A stretch of 64,000 bases of DNA from JASLDZ01 sp038226305 (GTDB lineage: Bacteria > Pseudomonadota > Alphaproteobacteria > Caulobacterales > Caulobacteraceae). The DNA lies in NCBI GenBank assembly GCA_038226305.1, contig JBBRQN010000002.1, positions 1 through 64,000 of the forward strand, in the 5' to 3' direction. The position numbers were made by a program, and so were the translations under genes. The notes beneath the pieces were generated by a model. The model had not been told where the DNA came from. It did not search any database and was given only the letters and a program-made list of their open reading frames with translations. Of the stretch, positions 53,191-62,108 are shown in pieces (position 1 is the stretch's first letter; the number at the start of each line of letters is the position of its first letter).

Positions 53191-54170
53191 GCGGCGGTTC
53201 TCTCTACTTCCAAAGGTGCGGCGGCGGCGCGCGCGCTCCAGATTTCGACGGTCAGCCCACCGGCCTTCGCAGGCGGCAGGGCCACTGGGGGTTCGGGGTC
53301 GAGCCCCGCCCCGGCCAGGGCGCGCGACATCTCCTCGTCCGAGAAGCCGAGGCGGCGGTGCTGGTGCTGGTCGCGAAGCTGCTCCAGCGCGTGCGGCGCG
53401 AAATCCACCACCAGGAGCCGCGCCCCCGGCCGCAGGAGCCGGGCGGCCTCCTCCAGCGCCTTGGCCGGATCGGCCAGGTAATGCAGCACTCGGTGGATGA
53501 CCACGAGGTCGGCGCAGGCCCCCGGCAGGCCGGTGGAGAAGATGTCGCCGTGGCGCAGCTCGCACCGCGCCTCCAACCCCGCCCGCGCCACCTCGCCCCT
53601 AGCGATGTTGAGCATGGACTGCGACAGGTCGAGCCCCACCGCGTGCTCGGCGTGCGGGCCGAGGAGTGTCAGCATACGCCCGGCACCGGTGCCCAGGTCC
53701 ACCAGGCGGCGATAGGGGCCGGGGCCGGCGGCGCGAAGGATCGCCGCCTCCACCTCCGCCTCATCCACGTGGAGGGAACGGATCTCGTCCCAGTGGGCGG
53801 CGTTGCGTGCGAAATAGGCGGCCGCCTGCTCGCCCCGCTCGCCCCGCACCTGCTCCAGGCTGTGTCGGTCGGCGGCATAGGGGTCGGCGTCGGTGTCGAG
53901 AAGGCCCAGCACGCCCTCGAGGAATCCGCGCACGGGCTCGGCGGCGGAGAGGCGGTGGAATACCCATGCCCCGTCCTGAAACCGCTCCACCAGACCCGCT
54001 TCGGTGAGAAGCTTCAGGTGACGCGAGACGCGGGGCTGGCTCTGCTGCAGGATGCGGCCGATCTCGATCACCGCCAGTTCCTCGCGGGCGAGGAGGGCCA
54101 GCACGCGCAGTCGGGTGGGCTCGCCGGTTGCGCGCAGCCAGTCCACAAGCGTGTCGCCGCGGGTTCGCAT
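53187..54170 (-). CDS. sahR: SahR-type regulator (ArsR HTH fused to SAM-methyltransferase-like domain)
   Basis: 327 aa. An N-terminal ArsR winged HTH (about residues 10-85; EIGRILQQSQPRVSRHLKLL) is joined to a class I methyltransferase-like domain (LVDLGTGAGRMLTLLGPHA, VGLDLSQSMLN). This architecture, directly upstream of metF and metH, matches SahR, an S-adenosylhomocysteine-sensing repressor of SAM-cycle genes described in Proteobacteria. The start at 54170 was chosen because a promoter prediction puts transcription start at that base (leaderless); an ATG at 54179 lies within the operator. The gene leads a nine-gene minus-strand operon. Confidence 0.85.
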   Translation of the reverse strand: MRTRGDTLVDWLRATGEPTRLRVLALLAREELAVIEIGRILQQSQPRVSRHLKLLTEAGLVERFQDGAWVFHRLSAAEPVRGFLEGVLGLLDTDADPYAADRHSLEQVRGERGEQAAAYFARNAAHWDEIRSLHVDEAEVEAAILRAAGPGPYRRLVDLGTGAGRMLTLLGPHAEHAVGLDLSQSMLNIARGEVARAGLEARCELRHGDIFSTGLPGACADLVVIHRVLHYLADPAKALEEAARLLRPGARLLVVDFAPHALEQLRDQHQHRRLGFSDEEMSRALAGAGLDPEPPVALPPAKAGGLTVEIWSARAAAAPLEVERTAA

Positions 54171-54206
54171 GCAGCGCATAAAGATATCTTTATATCCTTA
54201 TGTCAA
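54171..54206 (-). promoter_or_regulatory. sahR operon promoter, predicted leaderless
   Basis: A perfect -35 TTGACA (complement of 54201-54206) is followed after 17 bp by CTTTAT (54183-54178) at the -10 position, which overlaps the palindrome. The predicted transcription start is about 54171, at or one base from the ATG at 54170. Confidence 0.55.
54178..54193. promoter_or_regulatory. Perfect palindromic operator, likely SahR site
   Basis: ATAAAGATATCTTTAT is a perfect 16-bp palindrome and a rare AT-rich island in this GC-rich context. It overlaps the predicted -10 element of sahR. A partial second copy (ATAAGGATAT on the minus strand) abuts it. An ArsR-family dimer binding here would shut off the operon. 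Confidence 0.75.
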
Positions 54207-54298
54207 GGCGGGGCTCGGCATCGCGGCACCACATGTCAGTTTATGCGTTAGGCCGCCGAGGCGCTGTTCTGGCGCAGGCAACGAAGGTCTTCTGTCCC

Positions 54299-55117
54299 AT
54301 GCGCGCGTCGATCCTCGCCCTCACCCTCGCGATGTCGGCCTCGGCCCTTGGTGGCGTCGCCCAGGCGCAGGCCGTGGCGACGGGGGCGGCGGTGCCCGGC
54401 GATCCCTGGGAGGGGGCCAACCGCGCCTTCTACCGCTTCAACCAGGGGCTCGATCGGCTCGTGAGGCCGGGGGTGGTGTTCTATCACCACGCCGTGCCCA
54501 CGCCCGCCCGCAACGGCGTTCACAATGCCCTGACCAACCTCACCGGGCCGATCGTGTTCATCAACGACATGCTGCAGCTTCGGCCCAAGCGTGCTGCCGT
54601 CACCCTCGGGCGCTTCGTCGTGAACTCCACCGTGGGGGTCGGCGGATTCGGTGAGGTGGGCGAGGGTGTGGGACTGCCCTACCACGGGGCGGACTTCGGC
54701 CAGACGCTGGGCCGCTACGGCGTGGGAACCGGGCCCTACCTCTACCTGCCGCTCCTCGGCCCCACGACCCTGCGCGACATCGCCGGGCGGGGCGTGGACA
54801 CGGTGGCCGACCCCTTCAACGTGGTGAACTACGAAGGCCGTGCTGCCCTCGGCTATGCCCGGGCCATCGGCGGTGCCGTGGACGCCCGCGACCGCGTCGA
54901 TCCGATCCTCAAGGACATCGACCGCACCGCCACCGACCCCTATGTGACCACCCGCTCGCTCTATCTGCAGAACCGCGCCGCCTTCGTGAACGGGGATGCG
55001 GCCACGTCCGACAGCGTGCAGGCGCTGCCCGACTTCGGCCCCGAACCCGCAGCACAGTCGCCGCAACGCCCCGTACCGCCCAGCTCGCCTTCGCCCCAGG
55101 ACCCGCCCGCCCGATGA
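54299..55117 (+). CDS. mlaA: MlaA/VacJ family protein
   Basis: 272 aa. A cleavable-looking signal peptide (MRASILALTLAMSASALGGVAQAQA) lacks a lipobox cysteine, although MlaA is usually an outer-membrane lipoprotein; no cysteine occurs in the protein. The domain is clear: DPWEGANRAFYRFNQGLDR, VGLPYHGADFGQTLG, GPYLYLPLLGPTTLRD. With MlaC it takes mislocalised phospholipids from the outer leaflet. The C-terminus is Pro/Ser-rich. Start at 54299; divergent from sahR with about 130 bp between. Confidence 0.9.
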   Translation: MRASILALTLAMSASALGGVAQAQAVATGAAVPGDPWEGANRAFYRFNQGLDRLVRPGVVFYHHAVPTPARNGVHNALTNLTGPIVFINDMLQLRPKRAAVTLGRFVVNSTVGVGGFGEVGEGVGLPYHGADFGQTLGRYGVGTGPYLYLPLLGPTTLRDIAGRGVDTVADPFNVVNYEGRAALGYARAIGGAVDARDRVDPILKDIDRTATDPYVTTRSLYLQNRAAFVNGDAATSDSVQALPDFGPEPAAQSPQRPVPPSSPSPQDPPAR

Positions 55118-55734
55118 CCTTCAAGCCTTTCTTCGTCGCTCTGGCCCTCAGCGCCGCCGCCGCCGCCCCCATCAGCCTTCTGGCCGCGACCCCGGCCTTC
55201 GCGCAGGCCGAGCGTGACGCCTCGGCAGAGGGGTTCGTGCAGACGCAGGCCTCACGCGCCCTGCAGATCCTCTCCTCCGGCGAGAACACGGCGCAGAAGA
55301 AGGCCGACTTCCGCGCCTTCGTGGACCAAGTGGCCGACGTGCCCCGCATCAGCGGCTTCGTGCTCGGCAAGTACCGCCGCACCATCACGCCCGGCCAGTA
55401 CGCCGACTTCTCGGACGCGTTCCGTGGCTACGCCAACGGAGTCTACGAGAGCCGCCTCGGCCAGTATCGCGGCCAAGGGCTGAAGGTCACCGGCTCGATC
55501 GTGCGCAAGCCGGGAGACGTGGTGGTGTCGAGCCAGGTCACCGGCGGCGGAAAGCCCGCCAACGTGCAGTGGCGCGTGGTGCGCGCAGGGTCTGGCTGGC
55601 GCGTGGTGGACGTGAACGTCGCGGGCGTGTGGTTGGCCCTCACCCAGCAGCAGGACTTCGTGTCGACGCTGGACAACAACCGCGGCGACATCGGCGTGCT
55701 CATCGGGCAACTCCGCACCCAGACGCCGCACTGA
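55114..55734 (+). CDS. mlaC: MlaC/Ttg2D family periplasmic lipid-binding protein
   Basis: 206 aa with a signal peptide (about residues 1-31, ending AFA) and the MlaC domain: FRAFVDQVADVPRISGFVLGKYRR, YADFSDAFRGYANGVYESRL and WRVVDVNVAGVWLALTQQQDF. It ferries phospholipids between the MlaA complex and the inner-membrane MlaFEDB transporter, which is not encoded here. The ATG overlaps the mlaA stop by 4 bp. Confidence 0.93.
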   Translation: MTFKPFFVALALSAAAAAPISLLAATPAFAQAERDASAEGFVQTQASRALQILSSGENTAQKKADFRAFVDQVADVPRISGFVLGKYRRTITPGQYADFSDAFRGYANGVYESRLGQYRGQGLKVTGSIVRKPGDVVVSSQVTGGGKPANVQWRVVRAGSGWRVVDVNVAGVWLALTQQQDFVSTLDNNRGDIGVLIGQLRTQTPH

Positions 55735-55741
55735 GGCGACG

Positions 55742-55769
55742 GAGGCGGGCCCGCGATTGGGCCCGCCTC
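55742..55769. terminator. Bidirectional terminator-like hairpin
   Basis: A perfect 11-bp stem GAGGCGGGCCC / GGGCCCGCCTC with loop GCGATT lies between the convergent mlaC and SDR stops. There is no T tract on either strand, so the intrinsic strength is uncertain. Confidence 0.5.
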
Positions 55770-55781
55770 GCATGACGCGGG

Positions 55782-56708
55782 CTACGGCATGCCCGCGCCG
55801 CCGGAGGCCCCGTAGACCTGACCGGTGGCGTAGCTCGCGTCGCTGGCCGCCAGTTGCACATAGATCGAAGCGAGTTCGGCAGGCTGGCCGGGACGCCCCA
55901 TCGGGGTCTGTCCGCCGAAACCCTCCAGCTTCTCCATCGAGGCCCCGCCTGAAACCTGCAGGGCGGTCCAGATCGGGCCGGGTGCCACGCCGTTAACGCG
56001 AATGCCCTTGGGCGCCAGCTGCTTGGCGAGAGAGCGGACGTAGTTGGTCGTGGCCGCCTTGGTTTGCGCATAGTCGTAAAGGTCCGGCGTAGGATCAGTC
56101 GCCTGCTCCGAAGTGCTGCCGATGATGCAGGAGCCGGGCTTCAGGTGGGGCAGGGCGGCCTTGATGATCCAGAACGGCGCATAGATGTTAGTCTTCATCG
56201 TGGCGTCGAAGTCTTCGGTGCTGATGTCCAGGATCGAGTCGTGAGCCTGTTGGCGGCCCGCGTTCGAAACGACGATGTCCAGCCCGCCCAAGGCCTGAAC
56301 GGCCTTGGCGACGAGCTCCGTGCAGAACGCCTCGGAGCGCAGGTCGCCGGGGATGGCGACAGCCTTGCGGCCTGCCGCGCGGATCAGGGCGATCACTTCC
56401 AGCGCGTCTGGCTCTTCGGTGGGGAAGTAGTTGATCGCCACATCGGCCCCCTCGCGGGCATAGGCGATGGCGGCCGCGCGACCCATGCCGGAGTCGCCGC
56501 CGGTGATGAGCGCCTTGCGCCCCAGAAGACGGCCTGAGCCTTTGTAGCTCTCCTCTCCATGATCCGGGCGGGGCTCCATCTGCGAGGCGAGCCCCGGCCA
56601 GGCTTGGGTTTGCCGCTTGAACGGCGGCTGCGGATATTTCGTGCGCGGATCTTCGAGGGGCGGCACCGGCGCTGTCTTGGCGGGTGCCCGGTCTTGAACG
56701 TCGGTCAT
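55782..56708 (-). CDS. SDR family oxidoreductase, YghA/general stress 39-like
   Basis: 308 aa NAD(P)-dependent short-chain dehydrogenase with the N-terminal extension typical of the stress group (PPFKRQTQAWPGLASQMEPRPDHGEESYKG). Cofactor motif GGDSGMGRAAAIA; catalytic Ser in IIGSTSEQA and YxxxK in YDYAQTKAATTNY; NAG motif SNAGRQQ. GGAG lies 8 nt before the ATG at 56708. A weak EcfG-like promoter (GCAAC-N16-GGTT, 56745-56769) would fit a general-stress role, but differs from consensus at two bases. Confidence 0.92.
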   Translation of the reverse strand: MTDVQDRAPAKTAPVPPLEDPRTKYPQPPFKRQTQAWPGLASQMEPRPDHGEESYKGSGRLLGRKALITGGDSGMGRAAAIAYAREGADVAINYFPTEEPDALEVIALIRAAGRKAVAIPGDLRSEAFCTELVAKAVQALGGLDIVVSNAGRQQAHDSILDISTEDFDATMKTNIYAPFWIIKAALPHLKPGSCIIGSTSEQATDPTPDLYDYAQTKAATTNYVRSLAKQLAPKGIRVNGVAPGPIWTALQVSGGASMEKLEGFGGQTPMGRPGQPAELASIYVQLAASDASYATGQVYGASGGAGMP

Positions 56709-56844
56709 GGGTCGATCTCCAGACTGGGGTGGGGCTGGGCGGCGAACCGTCGAGGCGGAGAAAGGTTGCACCCCGCAACGAAGCTCAAGCCTTCGCTGGG
56801 TCACCGGGATGGTCTGGAGCAAGCAGCCGGGCTAACCCGTGCGC

Positions 56845-57174
56845 ATGGCGCAGAAGAAACGGGCGGTCGAAGCGGAGATCGAGGTCGAGGGCGAGGCCTA
56901 TGTCTGGCGCGTCCAGCGCCAGCCCGTGTGGTCGAGCGACGCGGCCGGGTGGCGCGGCATGGCGATCGCGGTGCGCCACGTGGAGGGCGTGCGCGAGGCC
57001 GTGGTGGAGTTTCCGCCCGCGCCAGCGCCCCGCAAGGGCACGCCCCTGATCCAGCCGGCGCAACTGCCCAAGCCGCTTGTGGCCAAGGCGATCCTCTCCG
57101 CCATCGCCGCGGGCTGGGACCCCCAGTCGCGCGGCAAGACCGTGGCGATCTCGGTGGACGCCCTGGGCGACTGA
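56845..57174 (+). CDS. Small basic-acidic hypothetical protein
   Basis: 109 aa with no signal peptide or membrane segment. It contains VEGEAYVWRVQRQPVWSSDAAGWRGMAIAVRHVEGVREAVVEFPP, suggesting a beta-rich fold, and ends with a helix PLVAKAILSAIAAGWDPQSRGKTVAISVDALGD. An in-frame GTG lies 6 bp upstream. It converges with ettA, 16 bp apart. A family could not be assigned. Confidence 0.62.
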   Translation: MAQKKRAVEAEIEVEGEAYVWRVQRQPVWSSDAAGWRGMAIAVRHVEGVREAVVEFPPAPAPRKGTPLIQPAQLPKPLVAKAILSAIAAGWDPQSRGKTVAISVDALGD

Positions 57175-57190
57175 GGCCGCGCCTGCGCTC

Positions 57191-58861
<1,671 letters not shown>

Positions 58862-59184
58862 ATCAATACCTTCACGCCTCTGCCGCTGCAGGCCGGGCGC
58901 TGTCGTCCTAGGGGGGAGGGGGCTTTGAGCCCTCCAGATAGCGACTTGCCGCGCCCAAAGGAAGGCGGGCGATCCCGGCGCACGCCCTTACGGGGGCCGC
59001 AGGTCAAGTGCAGGCGTGTCGAATATTAACTCCACGTAATAGCTATCGCAGGGATCATTACATTCAAGTTATTGTTCAATATGACTTCCAATTAACTGGA
59101 ACAGCCAAGATGAGTGGCGGATAAGGGTCTCGTTCACGAAGCAAACGGGATCGCCCCGCGGCTTCCACTCAAAGGATCGAGACC
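58862..59184. other. Intergenic region with AT-rich segment
   Basis: 323 bp between divergent ettA and a short gene. The stretch from about 59020 to 59110 is unusually AT-rich for this genome and probably holds promoters and binding sites. A TTCCA-N6-TGGAA inverted repeat is visible near 59086-59101. No RNA gene was recognised. Confidence 0.5.
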
Positions 59185-59337
59185 ATGACGCTCTCCAACC
59201 TGACCAACGCCTCCGGCTCCGCTCTCCTGATCGCCACCCTCGTGGCCGCCATGGGTGCCGCCGCCTTCTCGCCCCTGCCCTCGACCGTTCCCGCCAAGGC
59301 CCCCGTGGCCGCCACGTTCTCGGTCGCCTCGAAGTGA
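59185..59337 (+). CDS. Small hydrophobic, probably exported peptide
   Basis: 50 aa with AAGGA 8 nt upstream. Residues 12-31 are hydrophobic (ALLIATLVAAMGAAAF), followed by a Pro/Ala-rich tail ending SVASK. It resembles a signal peptide with a short mature tail or a single-pass membrane peptide. Upstream sequence is AT-rich and likely carries its promoter, and a strong hairpin follows its stop. No homologue is recognised. Confidence 0.55.
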   Translation: MTLSNLTNASGSALLIATLVAAMGAAAFSPLPSTVPAKAPVAATFSVASK

Positions 59338-59349
59338 GCTTTGTCTGAC

Positions 59350-59382
59350 GGCGCGCGCGACGCTTACAGTCCCGCGCGCGCC
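59350..59382 (+). terminator. GC-rich hairpin after short gene
   Basis: A perfect 10-bp stem GGCGCGCGCG / CGCGCGCGCC with a 13-nt loop lies 13 bp after the short gene's stop. Downstream bases are only weakly T-rich, so it may be a Rho-assisted terminator or an mRNA-stabilising hairpin. Confidence 0.5.
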
Positions 59383-59426
59383 GCCCGCTCTTCCTTAAGG
59401 GGCCGGTTTTGGGCACAGGCCCTCGC

Positions 59427-60287
59427 ATGGCCTCCCCACTCGACGATATCCGCGCCCTCAGCCGAGACCTGCCCCCTCCCGACACAGAAGCCGCCGCAGC
59501 GTTGCGTAGCCGGCTCGCCGGGCAGACGACCTCCGACATACTGATCGACCTAGCCGCCTGGCTCGCCGCCTGGCCGGGCGGCCCCGAAGCCACCCGGCGT
59601 GGGGTGCGCCGTCCGATCCTTGCGCTCTACGCCTCATCCTTCGAGCACGTGGCCGATGCCCCGGCCCGCACCCGGGCGGTCCTGGACTCCCTCGCCAACG
59701 GCGGCGGTGTCATCAACACCCTGGCCAAGTCGCTCGGCGCCGGCGTCGAGGTGTTCGACCTCGGCCTGGACCGCCCTGCTCCGGACCCCGCACACCGCCC
59801 GGTGATGACCGAGCGCGAGTGCGCCGCCACAAGCGCGTTCGGAATGGAGGCGCTGGCGAAGAACCCGGACGTGCTGATCCTTTCCGATCTGACGGAGGGC
59901 GGGGCCGCCGCTGCCGGGCGGTTGATCGCCTACCTCTCCGGCCATGCATCCGATCTGCCCGACCACGCCCGTGAGCTTGCCCGGGAGAGCGGGGGCGATC
60001 CCCTGCAGGCCCTGCGCCGCCTCGGCGGGCGCGAGACGGCGGCGATGGTCGGCGCGATCCTCGCCGCACGGGTGCAGGGCGTGCCCGTGCTCCTCTCAGG
60101 AGTGGCCGCCAGCGCCGCGGCCGCCGTGTGCGACGCCCTCAACCCCGACGCCCTGGCACACGTGCGCTTCGCCAGCGGGGAGGGCGGGGCGGGTGCCGCG
60201 CCTGCCGTGCTGAGGGGAGCGGGCGGTGGCAGAGGCGAAGACGGGCTGGCGGCGCTGGCGATCGTGAAGGTGGCGGGAGAACTCTGA
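59427..60287 (+). CDS. Divergent CobT-like phosphoribosyltransferase homologue
   Basis: 286 aa resembling nicotinate-nucleotide:dimethylbenzimidazole phosphoribosyltransferase (CobT, normally 340-355 aa), which activates the lower ligand of cobalamin. PLDDIRALSRDLP, NGGGVINTLAKSLGAGVEVFDLGLDRP and the catalytic-Glu region ASGEGGAGAAP are preserved, but the KPPGSLG-type segment is replaced by QTTSDILIDL and the GEMGIGNTT substrate loop by LILSDLTEGGAAAAG. Activity is therefore doubtful. A TTG at 59409 with AAGGGG 6 nt upstream is an alternative start. No other cobalamin gene is nearby. Confidence 0.75.
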   Translation: MASPLDDIRALSRDLPPPDTEAAAALRSRLAGQTTSDILIDLAAWLAAWPGGPEATRRGVRRPILALYASSFEHVADAPARTRAVLDSLANGGGVINTLAKSLGAGVEVFDLGLDRPAPDPAHRPVMTERECAATSAFGMEALAKNPDVLILSDLTEGGAAAAGRLIAYLSGHASDLPDHARELARESGGDPLQALRRLGGRETAAMVGAILAARVQGVPVLLSGVAASAAAAVCDALNPDALAHVRFASGEGGAGAAPAVLRGAGGGRGEDGLAALAIVKVAGEL

Positions 60288-60320
60288 GCGGCTGACCGCG
60301 TGGGCGCGTCGCTCCTGGCG

Positions 60321-60704
60321 TCAGCCGCGAGGCCGCGCTCGCCAGAGAGCGAAGCTGAACAGGGCCGCGTTGCCGAAGATCACGACCGCCGCAAAGGTGC
60401 TTGCGGTCTCCGGCTTGAGCCCGGTGATTGGGGCGAACGCCAGGGTGTAGGCGACATCGCCGAACAGCCCCGGCAGGGCCATGACCACCGCGATGACGAG
60501 GGAGTCCGTCTCCGAAGCCTTCCGCCAGTTCATCAGCGTGCTCAGGAGAAGGCACACGGACACGGCGATGCTGATCGCGCTGACCGCCACGATCACCGGG
60601 CCTGACTCGAACATCAGATGCCCGCCGAAGCGGAAGGTGACCGCTCCTGACAGCCAGATGAGCAGGCCCAAGGTGGCGAAGAGGCGCAGTTCCGACTGTC
60701 TCAT
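60321..60704 (-). CDS. Four-helix membrane protein, possibly DUF5367
   Basis: 127 aa with four hydrophobic helices (about residues 7-24, 33-55, 66-90 and 99-121): LFATLGLLIWLSGAVTF, VIVAVSAISIAVSVCLLLS and others. The size and the FRFGGHLMFESG loop hint at the DUF5367 family of small membrane proteins; function unknown. The ATG at 60704 is close behind an AGG; longer frames lose hydropathy character. It converges with the cobT-like gene. Confidence 0.6.
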   Translation of the reverse strand: MRQSELRLFATLGLLIWLSGAVTFRFGGHLMFESGPVIVAVSAISIAVSVCLLLSTLMNWRKASETDSLVIAVVMALPGLFGDVAYTLAFAPITGLKPETASTFAAVVIFGNAALFSFALWRARPRG

Positions 60705-60895
60705 GGCCTCATAGGGGCAGACTTCGCCAACCGGGTATACGCCCGAGCCCGCCGCAATGGCGCGGCTGGGGCAGGCGCTTGCCCTCGCGGCGCCGTTGCC
60801 AAGCGGCGGGCGCGTCGTCATATCGTGATCCGAACCCCGGCCCCCGACCGCGGCAAGGGGATGGCGCCATGACGCGCCCGCATGCGGAGGACGCC

Positions 60896-62107
60896 ATGAA
60901 CCTCGACTTTTCCCCCGAAGACCTCGCCTTCCGTCAGGAAGTCCGCGAGTTCATCGCTCAGAACTATCCCGCCGGTCTCAAGGCCGTGCAGGAGGAGGGC
61001 GAGGAGATGGCCAAGGAGGACTTTCTCTCCTGGCACCGCGTGCTGGCCGCCAAGGGCTGGGTCGCGCCCGCGTGGCCGAAGGAATACGGCGGACCGGGTT
61101 GGACTTCCGTACAGCGATACATCTGGTCGGAGGAGCTGGCTCGGATCGACGCGGTGCCGATCCTGCCCTTCGGCATCAACATGGTCGGGCCGGTGATCTA
61201 CACCTTCGCCACGCCGGAGCAGAAGGCTAAGTTCCTGCCGCCCACGCTCTCGGGCGACATCTGGTGGTGCCAGGGCTACTCCGAGCCGGGTGCCGGCTCC
61301 GACCTCGCCTCGCTGAAGACCAAGGCCGAGCGGTTCACCGCCGACGACGGCAAGGAATATTACCTCGTCAACGGCCAGAAGACCTGGACCACGCTGGCCC
61401 AGCACGCGGACTGGATCTTCTGCCTCGTGCGCACCGATCCGACCGCCAAGATCCAGGAAGGCATCAGCTTCCTCCTCATCGACATGAAGTCGCCCGGCGT
61501 GACCGTGCGCCCGATCATCACCCTGGGCGGCGAGCACGAGGTGAACGAGGTGTGGCTCGAGAACGTGAAGGTGCCGGTGGAGAACCGCATCTTCGGCGAG
61601 AACAAGGGCTGGACCTGCGCCAAGTTCCTGCTCGCCCACGAACGCTCCGGCATCGCCGGCGTGGCCCGCTCCAAGCGCGGCATCTCAAAGATCAAGGACA
61701 TGGCCGCCCAGGAGCGGGAGGACGACGTGTCCCTTCTGGAAGACCCGTTCTTCGCCCGCAAGATCGCCGAACTGGAGATCGACCTGACCGCGCTCGAATA
61801 CACCGAGCTTCGCACCCTGGCCGCCGAGAACGCCGGCAAGGGGCCGGGGCCGGAAAGTTCGCTTCTCAAGATCAAGGGCACCGAGATCCAGCAGCGCATC
61901 ACCGAACTGGTGCTGGAGGCCGCGGGCCACTACGGCGCTCCCTACTTCCGCGGTTTCCCGGAAGGCGGCGACAACGCCCTGCCCATCGGGCCGGACTACG
62001 CCCACCGCGCCGCGCCCACCTACTTCAACGTGCGCAAAACCTCGATCTATGGCGGCTCCAACGAGATTCAGCGCAACATCATCGCCAAGATGGTGCTGGG
62101 CCTCTGA
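60896..62107 (+). CDS. Acyl-CoA dehydrogenase
   Basis: 403 aa flavoprotein oxidising an acyl-CoA to the 2-enoyl-CoA and passing electrons to ETF. Features: MNLDFSPEDLAFRQEVREFI start, YSEPGAGSDLASLKTKAE and WTTLAQHADWIFCLVRTD (FAD/substrate region), FGENKGWTCAKFLLAHERSG, and the C-terminal SIYGGSNEIQRNIIAKMVLGL. Start at the ATG 60896 with GGAGG upstream; the frame upstream is not conserved. It is separated from a second, different acyl-CoA dehydrogenase by a pseudogene. Confidence 0.95.
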   Translation: MNLDFSPEDLAFRQEVREFIAQNYPAGLKAVQEEGEEMAKEDFLSWHRVLAAKGWVAPAWPKEYGGPGWTSVQRYIWSEELARIDAVPILPFGINMVGPVIYTFATPEQKAKFLPPTLSGDIWWCQGYSEPGAGSDLASLKTKAERFTADDGKEYYLVNGQKTWTTLAQHADWIFCLVRTDPTAKIQEGISFLLIDMKSPGVTVRPIITLGGEHEVNEVWLENVKVPVENRIFGENKGWTCAKFLLAHERSGIAGVARSKRGISKIKDMAAQEREDDVSLLEDPFFARKIAELEIDLTALEYTELRTLAAENAGKGPGPESSLLKIKGTEIQQRITELVLEAAGHYGAPYFRGFPEGGDNALPIGPDYAHRAAPTYFNVRKTSIYGGSNEIQRNIIAKMVLGL

Positions 62108-62108
62108 C

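Noticed and set aside
59026..59040. CtrA-like site TTAA-N7-TAAT
   Set aside because: The second half-site does not match TTAA, and the segment is simply AT-rich.
59074..59088. Third SOS box, GTTC-N7-CTTC
   Set aside because: One mismatch in the second half and no damage-related gene downstream.
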